From contig DFKI01000005.1 of assembly GCA_002373325.1 (NCBI GenBank), forward strand, positions 1 through 18,542: a DNA stretch of 18,542 nt. The letters are read 5' to 3'. Shown in pieces: positions 6,634 to 14,640 of the stretch (positions are counted from its first letter, which is position 1; each line of letters begins with the position of its first letter). The notes below the pieces were generated by a model. It saw nothing but the letters and a program-made list of their open reading frames with translations, was not told the origin of the DNA and did not search any database. The DNA comes from Treponema sp. UBA3649. GTDB taxonomy: Bacteria > Spirochaetota > Spirochaetia > Treponematales > Treponemataceae. A program made the position numbers and the translations under genes.

Positions 6634-8403
6634 ATGTCTACTGTATCTAAATTAATGAAGGGGCTTGAGGGCCGCTACAAGGCTTTTTCCCTGCTCTGTC
6701 CCGTCAGTATGATTGGGGAGGTCGTGCTTGAGACTGTCATTCCCCTGCTGATGGCAAAAATTATTGACAATGGAATCGCCGACAAAAATCTGCCCTATGT
6801 GGCCGCCGTGGGTGGACTGATGGTCGCTCTTTCGCTGATTTCGCTTCTTTTCGGTGCACTCGGAGGACGTTTTTCAGCCCTTGCGTCCCTTGGTTTTTCA
6901 AGGAACCTGCGCCGCCGTCTCTTTTCGAAGATTCAGGATTTTTCTTTCGGCAACATCGACCGCTTTTCCACATCGTCCCTTGTGACAAGGCTCACTACCG
7001 ACGTGACCAACGTGCAGAACACCTACCAGATGATAATCCGCATGTGTTTCCGCGCTCCGTTCATGCTGGTCTCAGGCACAATCATGGCGTGCTTCATCAA
7101 CTTAAGGCTCGCGACCGTATTTTTCGTGGCCATCCCGGTTCTTGCTGTCTGTCTCGTGCTGATTGGAACCGCCGCATTTCCGCGCTTCGGAGTGATGATG
7201 AAAATGTACGACAAGCTCAACAACACCGTGCAGGAAAATCTTACCGCAATCCGTGTGGTGAAGAGTTTTGTCCGTGGGGATTTTGAGAACAAGAAATTCT
7301 CTGACTCAGCCGATGCTGTCCGCTCCGCTCAGGTCCATGCCGAAAAACTCGTGATTCTGAACGGACCCCTCATGCAGATTGTAATCTACACGTGCATCAT
7401 CGTGGCGCTTTGGTTCGGAGGCAGGATGATTGCGTTCGGCTCCATGCAGACAGGCGAGCTCATTTCCTTCATCACATACATCGGGCAGATTCTCATGTCC
7501 CTTATGATGATGTCCATGATTTTCATAATGCTCGTCCTTTCAAAGGCATCCGTGCAGCGTATTTTGGAAGTGCTTGACGAGGTTCCCGAAATCAGGAATC
7601 CGGAGCCAATCAGCATCGCGACCGAGGACGGAAAATCTGAGAAGGCCGTGTTCAACCGAGTGCCGAACGGAACCATAGATTTCAAGAACGTGACTTTCAG
7701 CTACATGAAGGATCCGGGAAACTGCGTTCTGAACGGAATCGACATGCACATAGAAAGCGGGCAGGTCGTAGGAATCATCGGAAGCACAGGCTCCTCCAAG
7801 ACCACCCTCGTCTCCATGATTCCAAGGCTTTACGACGTGCTTTCGGGTACGGTATCTGTCGGCGGGATTGACGTGCGTAAGTATGATTTGAAATCCCTTC
7901 GCGACGGTGTTTCCATGGTGCTCCAGAAGAACGTCCTTTTCAGCGGCTCAATCCGTGAGAACCTGCTTTGGGGAAACGAGAACGCGACCCAGAAAGAGAT
8001 TGAGGATGCCTGCCGTGCCGCGGACGCACATGAGTTCATAACATCTTTCCCCGACGGATATGAGACCGACCTTGGACAGGGGGGAGTGAACATCTCGGGC
8101 GGACAGAAGCAGAGACTTTGCATCGCTCGTGCATTGCTCAAAAAACCGAAGATTCTCATTTTGGACGACAGCACATCGGCGGTTGACACAGCGACCGACG
8201 CGAGAATCAGGACTGCTCTCAGGAACACGCTTCCCGACACCACGAAGATAATCATCGCGCAGAGAATCAACTCGGTGCAGGACGCTGACATCATCTACGT
8301 TATGGACAACGGAAAGATTGACGGATTCGGAACCCACGAGGAACTTTTGAAGAACAATGAGATTTACCGTGAAGTCTACGAGTCCCAGCAATCGCAGAAT
8401 TAA
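6634..8403 (+). CDS. ABC exporter half-transporter, degenerate ATPase subunit
   Basis: A 589-residue fused membrane-ATPase protein of the ABCB-type exporter family, acting in the inner membrane. Residues 1-310 hold six membrane segments. The ATPase domain has Walker A GSTGSSKT (383-390), in which S388 replaces the usual glycine; signature SGGQ (488-491); Walker B ending D511-D512, with Asp in place of the catalytic Glu; and Q543 where the switch His is expected. These are the marks of the degenerate half of a heterodimeric exporter such as TM287/288, BmrCD or LmrCD. The next gene, 11 bp downstream with its own Shine-Dalgarno, supplies the canonical half. Substrate is unknown; drugs, lipids or peptides are all possible. 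The start at 6634 fits a leaderless message; an in-frame ATG at 6655 also lacks a Shine-Dalgarno. Confidence 0.93.
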   Translation: MSTVSKLMKGLEGRYKAFSLLCPVSMIGEVVLETVIPLLMAKIIDNGIADKNLPYVAAVGGLMVALSLISLLFGALGGRFSALASLGFSRNLRRRLFSKIQDFSFGNIDRFSTSSLVTRLTTDVTNVQNTYQMIIRMCFRAPFMLVSGTIMACFINLRLATVFFVAIPVLAVCLVLIGTAAFPRFGVMMKMYDKLNNTVQENLTAIRVVKSFVRGDFENKKFSDSADAVRSAQVHAEKLVILNGPLMQIVIYTCIIVALWFGGRMIAFGSMQTGELISFITYIGQILMSLMMMSMIFIMLVLSKASVQRILEVLDEVPEIRNPEPISIATEDGKSEKAVFNRVPNGTIDFKNVTFSYMKDPGNCVLNGIDMHIESGQVVGIIGSTGSSKTTLVSMIPRLYDVLSGTVSVGGIDVRKYDLKSLRDGVSMVLQKNVLFSGSIRENLLWGNENATQKEIEDACRAADAHEFITSFPDGYETDLGQGGVNISGGQKQRLCIARALLKKPKILILDDSTSAVDTATDARIRTALRNTLPDTTKIIIAQRINSVQDADIIYVMDNGKIDGFGTHEELLKNNEIYREVYESQQSQN

Positions 8404-8414
8404 GGAAGGAAAAT

Positions 8415-10400
8415 ATGCCTAGACCGATGAAGGGGATGGCGAAACCCAAAAACGCCAAAAAGACAATCAGCCGACTGATTGCATATATAGGAAAATACAA
8501 GCTGCTTCTCATCCTTGTTTTTTTTGCCGTGCTCATCAGTGCCGGTGCCCAGGTCGCGGGGGACTATCTTCTTAAACCCGCAATCAACGGACTTGTGGAG
8601 CTTGCGGGGAAATTCAAGAATGCCGGATCTCTTTCCGCCCTTGATTTCGCACCCTTTGTCAGAATCATCCTGCTGATGGTCGTGATTTACTCTTTCGGCG
8701 CGCTTGCCACTTGGGTCAACTCCAGAATCATGCTGCACATCTCATCCCGGACCCTTTACAAAATCCGCACCGATTTGTTCAGCGAGCTTGAGACCCTGCC
8801 GCTCCGTTACTTTGACTCTCACACGCACGGTGAGCTCATGTCTCTTTTCACGAACGACATCGACACTCTCCGCGACATGATGAGCCAGACCATACCGCAG
8901 CTTTTCTCCAGCGTCATTTCCGTCGCGAGCATTTTCGTCATGATGCTGATTTTGAGTCCCCTCCTTACCGCCGTGGTGATAGCCCTCATGTTCCTTTCCA
9001 TAATGCTTGCGGGAGTAATCGGAAAAAAATCTGCCGCAGCGTTCAGGGACCAGCAGAAAGCCATAGCCGCCGTAAACGGATATGTGGAGGAAATGGTTTC
9101 GGGGCAGAAGGTAATCAAGGTCTTTAACCACGAGGGAAAGGCCGTTGAGAATTTCAACCGGATTAACGATGAGCTTTGCAGGGCGGGAACAAGGGCCAAC
9201 ACGTTCGCCAACATTCTCTTCCCGATTATGGGAAACCTGAGCCACATGCAGTATGCCGTGGTCGCGATAATCGGAGCCCTTCGCGTGATCGGAGGTCATC
9301 TTGATTTGGGAACCATCGCGGCGTTCCTTCAGTACACAAGGAGTTTCAGCCGACCCATCACCATGATGAGCCAGCAGTTCAACGGAATCCTGAATGCCCT
9401 GGCCGGTGCCGAGCGTATCTTTGCCGTGATTGACGAGGAGGGCGAGCTCGATGAGGGAAACGTAAAGCTTGTGAACGCATCCGAAACTGTTCCCGCGGCA
9501 TCCTCAGACGGAAAGAAGCGTCTTGTCCAGTCCTTCGCCTACACGGGTGAGTGGGCATGGAGAGTTCCGAAATCCCTTGTGCTTAAAAAATCCCCTGATT
9601 CCGATGGTGAGGAGGAGCTTCAGTCATTTGCTGACGACGAGAATTACAGGCTCACGAAGCTGAACGGCGATGTCGTGTTTGAGAATGTCTCTTTCGGATA
9701 TGTGCCGGAGAAGGAGGTCCTTCATGGAATCAACCTGCACGCACGTCCGGGTGAGAAAATCGCTTTGGTCGGATCTACGGGAAGCGGAAAGACCACAATT
9801 ACCAATCTTCTCACGCGCTTTTACGACATCGGGGAAGGGGCGGGCTCAATCACCTACGACGGAATTCCGCTCAAGGACATCGCCAAGGATGATTTGAGGA
9901 AGTCCCTGGGCATGGTCTTGCAGGACACCCATCTTTTTACGGGAACAATCCGCGACAACATCAAGTACGGAAATCTTGAGGCATCCGAAGCACAGGTACT
10001 TGCAGCCGCCAAACTCGCCAACGCAGATTCCTTTATCCGGCACCTTGAGAAAGGCTATGACACAGTTATTACCGGAGACGGAGGAAACCTGAGCCAGGGA
10101 CAGAGACAGCTTCTTGCCATCGCACGTGCAGCGGTAGCAGATCCGCCGGTACTGATTTTGGACGAGGCCACATCATCAATCGACACTCGAACCGAGGCCC
10201 TCATTGAAAAGGGAATGGACCGTCTCATGGAGGGAAGGACCGTCTTCGTGATTGCGCACCGTCTGAGCACCGTCCGAAACGCGAGCGAGATAATCGTTTT
10301 GGAGAAGGGAAACATCATTGAGCGCGGAACCCACGATGAGCTTCTTGCCAAAAAGGGTCGCTACTATCAGCTTTACACGGGCGGAATCGAGCTGGACTAA
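8415..10400 (+). CDS. ABC exporter half-transporter, catalytic ATPase subunit
   Basis: A 661-residue partner of the preceding gene, with AAGGAAGG 5 nt before the ATG and overlapping the upstream stop. Six membrane segments (about residues 25-330) precede an ATPase domain with canonical Walker A GSTGSGKT (453-460), Walker B with catalytic E584, and switch H615. Its signature is SQGQ (560-563) instead of SGGQ. In the heterodimer this imperfect signature faces the degenerate Walker site of the partner, leaving one good hydrolysis site. A 75-residue linker (about 345-420) between membrane and ATPase parts contains TGEWAW, an insert also found in the YheH-like branch of this family. Both subunits are likely co-transcribed. 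The gene converges on the exported-protein gene with 28 bp between stops and no clear terminator. Confidence 0.93.
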   Translation: MPRPMKGMAKPKNAKKTISRLIAYIGKYKLLLILVFFAVLISAGAQVAGDYLLKPAINGLVELAGKFKNAGSLSALDFAPFVRIILLMVVIYSFGALATWVNSRIMLHISSRTLYKIRTDLFSELETLPLRYFDSHTHGELMSLFTNDIDTLRDMMSQTIPQLFSSVISVASIFVMMLILSPLLTAVVIALMFLSIMLAGVIGKKSAAAFRDQQKAIAAVNGYVEEMVSGQKVIKVFNHEGKAVENFNRINDELCRAGTRANTFANILFPIMGNLSHMQYAVVAIIGALRVIGGHLDLGTIAAFLQYTRSFSRPITMMSQQFNGILNALAGAERIFAVIDEEGELDEGNVKLVNASETVPAASSDGKKRLVQSFAYTGEWAWRVPKSLVLKKSPDSDGEEELQSFADDENYRLTKLNGDVVFENVSFGYVPEKEVLHGINLHARPGEKIALVGSTGSGKTTITNLLTRFYDIGEGAGSITYDGIPLKDIAKDDLRKSLGMVLQDTHLFTGTIRDNIKYGNLEASEAQVLAAAKLANADSFIRHLEKGYDTVITGDGGNLSQGQRQLLAIARAAVADPPVLILDEATSSIDTRTEALIEKGMDRLMEGRTVFVIAHRLSTVRNASEIIVLEKGNIIERGTHDELLAKKGRYYQLYTGGIELD

Positions 10401-10428
10401 GGGAAGGTGGGAAGTGAATGGTGAGGGG

Positions 10429-11373
10429 TCAGTTTTTTGACGCTTGGCTCTTTACCTTTTTGATTTTTCCTTTTACGCTAAGTCTTGTTCCGTCGAAGCT
10501 GATTGAAATCTTTCCCTTGTAATAGAAGGAATTTGAGGGATTCGGCATCTCAGCCTCATAGGGCAGGGAATCCCATAAAATTTCCGCCGCATCGTTCTTG
10601 AAGTTGTCTGAGATTATAAAAATTCCGTTTTCATCCTGTGTCGAGACTGATTTTGCCACAAAAAAATGGGAGGAAACGCTTTCTCTCTCCGCTGAATCTG
10701 TCTTGGCATCCCCGTTTTTTTCCTGAGGCTCTTCCGTAAGCTCTGGATTTTCCTCTTGAGCATCGTTCGAGTCATCCGCAGGTCTTTCTTCTGCCGCATT
10801 TTCTTCAACCGGCTCATCTTGTTTTTCAATCTCTGCCGGATTTTCATCCTCTTTTGACGGAGGCTCCTTTTTTACCTCAATCTGATTTGAGACTGGCGCG
10901 CTGAAAATCAAAAATCCCTTTTCGTCACTCTGGATTTTATAGGCCGTTCCCCTGTGCCTGAACTGAATCAAAATCCTGCTTCCGTCCTGGGTCAGGAAAA
11001 AATCGTCCTTGTCCATAAAATTCTGCGATGTGACTGCGTATAAAAAGAGATTCCGGAGCGATTCTGGAAAAGCGGGGGTCGTGTCCTTTTCGGAGGGGTA
11101 GAGAACGGAGTCAAAGCGTCTGGTAGAAGATGATTTTGAGGCACCCGTAGTCGCGTCCAGTCCGTCTTTTGCGGAGTCCCCGGATTTGTCTTTCCACCGG
11201 AAAAAATTCTCATCGGAGGCTTGGGGCTTTCCGTCCTGAATCCTGAGCGAAAAATCGAGCGAGAGACTTGGGGATGTGACTTCCGTCCACCATTGCGAGA
11301 TTCCTCCCGCCGTGCATGGCAAAATGACGAAAAGGAGAAGGGCGAGTAGGGACGGGAATTTTTTATGCAGCAT
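10429..11373 (-). CDS. exported acidic protein of unknown function
   Basis: A 314-residue protein I do not recognise. It opens with a signal peptide: KK, then a hydrophobic stretch from P7 to about L18 and PCTAGG. Cys20 follows a proline, so a lipoprotein anchor is unlikely though spirochaete lipoboxes are loose. Two folded-looking parts (about 25-165 and 235-310) are rich in aromatic and beta-type residues. They flank a disordered, strongly acidic stretch (about 170-225) full of Glu, Asp, Pro and Asn. The C-terminal KGKISISFDGTRLSVKGKIKKVK resembles a small beta domain. It starts 6 nt after the deoD stop with no visible Shine-Dalgarno, so it is probably translationally coupled to deoD, although a functional link is not evident. 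Expected in the periplasm or on the surface. Confidence 0.7.
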   Translation of the reverse strand: MLHKKFPSLLALLLFVILPCTAGGISQWWTEVTSPSLSLDFSLRIQDGKPQASDENFFRWKDKSGDSAKDGLDATTGASKSSSTRRFDSVLYPSEKDTTPAFPESLRNLFLYAVTSQNFMDKDDFFLTQDGSRILIQFRHRGTAYKIQSDEKGFLIFSAPVSNQIEVKKEPPSKEDENPAEIEKQDEPVEENAAEERPADDSNDAQEENPELTEEPQEKNGDAKTDSAERESVSSHFFVAKSVSTQDENGIFIISDNFKNDAAEILWDSLPYEAEMPNPSNSFYYKGKISISFDGTRLSVKGKIKKVKSQASKN

Positions 11374-11379
11374 TGGAAA

Positions 11380-12081
11380 TCAGGCCGTGACAGTCTCTAG
11401 GGCAAGCTTTATCATGTTCGTGAATGAAGTCTGCCTCTCTTCCGCCGTGGTCTCTCCTCCCAAAAGGATGTGGTCGCTCACTGTAAGGATTGCAAGCGCT
11501 TTCCTACCGAACTTTGCTGCAAGTGTGTAAAGTTCGGCTGCCTCCATCTCAATCCCCAAGGCACCGTATTCAGCCCAGAGTTTCCACTTGGATTTGTCGT
11601 CGTAGAAATTGTCGCTTGAGACGCAGAGTCCAACATGGTCGTTCAGTCCCATTTCGGCTGCCTTGAGATGTGCCTTTTCCAAAAGACCGAAATCAGCGAT
11701 GGGCGCATAGTGCATTCCTTCGAATCTTCCGGTGTTCAGGGCTGAGTCAGAGCAGGCTCCTTGTGCCAAAATCACGTCCCTAAGCGCAATCTCTTTTTTT
11801 ACGGCCCCGCATGTTCCCACACGGATTGCTTTTTGCACTCCATAAAATCTGAAAAGCTCGTTCACGTAGATTGAGAGCGACGGCTGTCCCATGCCTGTTC
11901 CCTGTACGGAAACTTTCTTTCCATTATATGTGCCGGTAAATCCGTACATGCCACGAACTTCATTGTAGCATACGGCATCCTTGAGAAAATTCTCCGCTAT
12001 GAATTTTGCCCTGAGAGGGTCCCCGGGAAGAAGCACCGAATCCGCGATGGCTCCCTCCGCTGCGTTGATATGTGTACTCAT
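11380..12081 (-). CDS. deoD: purine nucleoside phosphorylase, DeoD type
   Basis: A 233-residue enzyme of full family length. It cleaves purine (deoxy)ribonucleosides with phosphate to free base and (deoxy)ribose-1-phosphate, in cytoplasmic purine salvage. Landmarks are [16 protein letters not shown] (phosphate-binding Gly and Arg near the N-terminus), [10 protein letters not shown] (the phosphate-binding Arg), [13 protein letters not shown] (ribose-binding Met-Glu) and ILTVSDHIL with the catalytic Asp that protonates the purine. The hexameric bacterial DeoD branch is indicated by length and by these motifs. The start ATG lies 6 nt from a good -10 box, so the mRNA is probably leaderless. It heads a two-gene operon with the exported protein gene and is divergent from mrp across a tandem repeat array. 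Confidence 0.95.
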   Translation of the reverse strand: MSTHINAAEGAIADSVLLPGDPLRAKFIAENFLKDAVCYNEVRGMYGFTGTYNGKKVSVQGTGMGQPSLSIYVNELFRFYGVQKAIRVGTCGAVKKEIALRDVILAQGACSDSALNTGRFEGMHYAPIADFGLLEKAHLKAAEMGLNDHVGLCVSSDNFYDDKSKWKLWAEYGALGIEMEAAELYTLAAKFGRKALAILTVSDHILLGGETTAEERQTSFTNMIKLALETVTA

Positions 12082-12087
12082 GCTTTT

Positions 12088-12116
12088 ATTTTAACACGAG
12101 GGAGAGAAAAAGGCAA
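12088..12116 (-). promoter_or_regulatory. sigma-70-like promoter of deoD
   Basis: On the minus strand TTGCCT (12116-12111), 17 nt, TAAAAT (12093-12088). The deoD ATG begins 6 nt after the -10 box, leaving no room for a Shine-Dalgarno. Confidence 0.6.
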
Positions 12117-12124
12117 GTTCTGCC

Positions 12125-12208
12125 CTGCAAGTTTTGAACTGCAAGTTTTGAACTGCAAGTTTTGAACTGCAAGTTTTGAACTGCAAGTTTTGAACTGCAA
12201 GTTTTGAT
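12125..12208. repeat. six-unit 14-bp tandem repeat between divergent promoters
   Basis: CTGCAAGTTTTGAA is repeated head to tail at 12125, 12139, 12153, 12167, 12181 and 12195. Five units are identical and the sixth differs only in its last base. The array fills the gap between the -35 boxes of deoD (ending 12116) and mrp (starting 12208), and its last base is the first base of the mrp -35 box. Confidence 0.95.
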
Positions 12209-12236
12209 TGCCGAAATGATTTTTTTTTATTATATT
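12208..12236 (+). promoter_or_regulatory. sigma-70-like promoter of the mrp-dus operon
   Basis: TTGCCG (12208-12213), 17-nt T-rich spacer, TATATT (12231-12236). Transcription would start near 12243, giving a short leader of about 28 nt that contains the Shine-Dalgarno AAGAAGG at 12259-12265, 5 nt before the ATG. Confidence 0.55.
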
Positions 12237-12270
12237 ATATAGGGAGAATAATTTTTTTAAGAAGGTTAAT

Positions 12271-13143
12271 ATGGCTGAAAGCAACAATTGCAATCATCAG
12301 TGCGAAGGATGTGCGTCGGCGGGAAACTGCTCGGAAAAGACTGATTTCAGGGAAAAGCTCCACGAGGGCTCATGCGTCAAAAAAGTAATCGGAGTTGTGA
12401 GCGGAAAAGGCGGAGTCGGTAAATCGCTCGTGACAAGTTTGCTCGCCTGCAAAGTCTCAAAGGACGGATACAGGGCCGCAATTTTGGACGCTGACATAAC
12501 GGGACCTTCCATCCCCACAGCATTCGGCCTTAGTGGAGAAAGGGCAGAGACAGGAACCATGACAATGGCGGACGGAAATCAGGTGGACTTCATAAAGCCG
12601 GTAAAGAGCAAGGGCGGAGTCCAGGTAATGTCCATGAATTTCCTTCTTCCCCACGAGACAGACCCGGTAATCTGGAGGGGACCTGTAATCTCAGGAGCTG
12701 TAAGACAGTTCTGGACCGACGTTGTTTGGGACGACGTGGATTTTATGTTCGTTGACTGCCCGCCTGGAACAGGTGACGTGCCCCTTACAATCTTCCAGTC
12801 CATCCCGGTTAACGGAATCATCGTCGTGGCGTCTCCCCAGCAGCTTGTCCGCGTGATTGTGGAAAAAGCCGTGAAGATGGCGAACATGATGAACGTGCCG
12901 GTCCTTGGTCTGATTGAGAACATGAGCTACGTGAAGTGCCCGGACTGCGGAAAGGAAATCAAGATTTTCGGCGACAACAACATTGACGGAATCGCGAAGG
13001 ACTACGAACTCAAGGTGCTTGCAAGAATCCCGATTGAGCGGAACATGTCGATCGCCATAGACAACGGCGAGGTTGAGGATCTTAACGACGGATATGTTGA
13101 CGACGCTGCTTCTGCGGTTGAGTCCTTCATCAAAAAAATCTAA
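12271..13143 (+). CDS. Mrp/NBP35-family Fe-S cluster carrier ATPase
   Basis: A 290-residue P-loop protein of the Mrp/ApbC/NBP35 group, which binds and transfers [4Fe-4S] clusters to apoproteins in the cytosol. It has the deviant Walker A GKGGVGKS (45-52, K51), then LDADITGPSIP (72-82), DCPPGTGD, and the cluster-binding pair C223 and C226 in VKCPDCGK. The N-terminus carries four cysteines (C7, C11, C14, C20) whose last three follow the Cx2Cx5C spacing of eukaryotic and archaeal NBP35. The protein therefore resembles NBP35 more than the E. coli ApbC form. The start is fixed by AAGAAGG 5 nt upstream. Its stop directly abuts the next ATG. Confidence 0.93.
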   Translation: MAESNNCNHQCEGCASAGNCSEKTDFREKLHEGSCVKKVIGVVSGKGGVGKSLVTSLLACKVSKDGYRAAILDADITGPSIPTAFGLSGERAETGTMTMADGNQVDFIKPVKSKGGVQVMSMNFLLPHETDPVIWRGPVISGAVRQFWTDVVWDDVDFMFVDCPPGTGDVPLTIFQSIPVNGIIVVASPQQLVRVIVEKAVKMANMMNVPVLGLIENMSYVKCPDCGKEIKIFGDNNIDGIAKDYELKVLARIPIERNMSIAIDNGEVEDLNDGYVDDAASAVESFIKKI

Positions 13144-14154
13144 ATGCCAAAGCTGATTTGTGCGCCCATGGCAACTTTGAGCCACGAGGCATTCAGGAGG
13201 ACGGCGGAGCTTTTTCCCGGATGCGACGAGTATTTTACCGAGATGATAAACGCACCGTCCCTTCTGAACATGGGTCCCTTTGAAAAATACTACCTGATGA
13301 GCGGTCCATGCCCCGAAAAGATTGTGTGGCAGCTCACAGGGAACAAAGCGGAACCGATGGCGGAGGCGGTCGGAATCCTTTCGTCAAAGGGCGGTCTCGG
13401 AATCGATTTGAACATGGGTTGCAGCGCGCCTCAGATTTACAAGACTGGTGCCGGAATCAGCTGGATGCTGAAGCCTATCTCTGAAACCGAGCGTCTCGTA
13501 AAATCCGTGCGTAAGGCGATTGACACATCCGGGACAAATCTCCGTCTCAGCGTAAAGTGTCGTCTTGGTGCGGATGATTTTACCGACGAAACATTTTTCT
13601 CTTTTACCGACATGCTTTTTGACTCAGGCGTGGACATGATAACTCTTCATCCAAGGACCGTAAAGGAAAAACTCCGGGGACTCCCACGCTATGATTATGC
13701 GGAAAAACTTGCCCTGCGTAATCCGGACAAGGAAATTGTCGTGAACGGAGAAATCCGGGACGCATCCTCACTTAAAATTGCGATGAAAAAAGTGCCTCAT
13801 GCAAAAGCTACGATGATTGGTCGTGCCGCTGCCCAAAAACCGTGGATTTTTTCAGAGCTGCGTCGTGCATTGGCTCAGGACGGGGAAAATCAAGGGACTG
13901 AAAATCAGTGCGGGACAAAGATTGACGCGATGGAGACGGCTTTGTTTTTTTTGAAATCCGTGGTGGAGTGTCAGCCCAAGGAATTCTGGAAGACAAGGGT
14001 TCAAAGATTTTTCTCATATTACTGCGACAATTTTTCCTTCGGCCATTATTTCAAGATGCAGGTCCTGAATTTCCATTCGATTGAGGAGACCGAGGAGAAA
14101 ATCAGGAAGTACTTCGAGCAGTGTCCCGACGACAGGTGGATTAAATCAGTTTGA
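13144..14154 (+). CDS. tRNA-dihydrouridine synthase family protein
   Basis: A 336-residue FMN enzyme that reduces uridine to dihydrouridine in tRNA. Family marks are LICAPMA at the N-terminus, VWQLTGNK, GIDLNMGCSAPQI with the catalytic C93 (usually followed by Pro, here by Ser), LSVKCRLG, ITLHPRT, IVVNGEI and ATMIGRAAAQKPWIF. The length and barrel-plus-helical-tail layout fit the Dus family; which uridine position it modifies cannot be told. The ATG follows the mrp TAA with no gap and no Shine-Dalgarno, so translation must be coupled to mrp. The last 9 bp overlap the 3' end of the converging membrane-protein gene. Confidence 0.9.
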   Translation: MPKLICAPMATLSHEAFRRTAELFPGCDEYFTEMINAPSLLNMGPFEKYYLMSGPCPEKIVWQLTGNKAEPMAEAVGILSSKGGLGIDLNMGCSAPQIYKTGAGISWMLKPISETERLVKSVRKAIDTSGTNLRLSVKCRLGADDFTDETFFSFTDMLFDSGVDMITLHPRTVKEKLRGLPRYDYAEKLALRNPDKEIVVNGEIRDASSLKIAMKKVPHAKATMIGRAAAQKPWIFSELRRALAQDGENQGTENQCGTKIDAMETALFFLKSVVECQPKEFWKTRVQRFFSYYCDNFSFGHYFKMQVLNFHSIEETEEKIRKYFEQCPDDRWIKSV

Positions 14155-14637
14155 CGGGGATGATTTCGGATTTTTTCCCTTCCACGGAGCAAGGAAAAGA
14201 CTTGTGAGTGCCACGAAGACGCGTATGATAAACACCGAGAGATTCAGCGTGTAGATTGCGCTCCAATGGAATTTTGCCGCATCATCTGCCATTTTTTTTG
14301 CGACGGAAATCTGGCGGAAAATGGGTGAGAGGAAATTTATCATCTCGCATCCTGCAAGTATGATTGCGGTGGCGATCGCTGCGAATTTCACTATGCGGCT
14401 TGAGAATCCGTCTGCGAAAAGGGCTATGCTTACGAAAAGGGATGAGAAGCACAGAAGGAGCCAGTTCAGGACTCTTGGTAAAGTGGGGGAAAGAAAACTT
14501 ATGCTAATCTCATGGTCGCTTCCCTCAGCTAGTTTGAAGGAAACATGCCGGAACATCATCACGACGGCAAGGATGTAAAGCAACGTCAGGGCAAGATTCA
14601 CCGCGGCTCCTGCATTCATAATTTTTCTTCTGTTCAT
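14146..14637 (-). CDS. small four-helix membrane protein, unknown function
   Basis: A 163-residue hydrophobic protein I cannot assign. Four membrane segments are predicted by eye: residues about 9-29 (ending VVMMF), 57-75 (LNWLLLCFSSLFVSIALFA), 83-104, and 128-150 (IYTLNLSVFIIRVFVALTSL). A charged loop of 27 residues joins the first two, and the tail is basic and short. The Shine-Dalgarno GAGG lies within the last codons of the RNase gene, whose stop is 3 nt before this ATG, so the pair is coupled. The 3' end overlaps the dus gene on the other strand by 9 bp. Any tie to RNA turnover is only by position. Confidence 0.75.
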   Translation of the reverse strand: MNRRKIMNAGAAVNLALTLLYILAVVMMFRHVSFKLAEGSDHEISISFLSPTLPRVLNWLLLCFSSLFVSIALFADGFSSRIVKFAAIATAIILAGCEMINFLSPIFRQISVAKKMADDAAKFHWSAIYTLNLSVFIIRVFVALTSLFLAPWKGKNPKSSPSN

Positions 14638-14640
14638 ATC

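Noticed and set aside
8742..9299. 185-codon minus-strand frame opposite the second ABC subunit
   Set aside because: Shadow of a certain gene: His-rich and charged translation without any family motif.
10401..10428. Bidirectional terminator between the exporter and exported-protein genes
   Set aside because: The 28-bp gap is purine-rich with only a 4-bp GTCA/TGAC pairing nearby; too weak to call.
10429..11373. Lipoprotein call for the exported protein
   Set aside because: Cys20 is preceded by Pro, which does not fit even relaxed spirochaete lipobox patterns.
12125..12208. Possible CRISPR array
   Set aside because: Units are 14 bp and directly abutting, with no spacers and no cas genes.
12078..12293. 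71-codon minus-strand open frame between deoD and mrp
   Set aside because: It mostly translates the 14-bp tandem repeat (NLQFKTCSSKL repeated) and overlaps both promoters; an artefact of the array.
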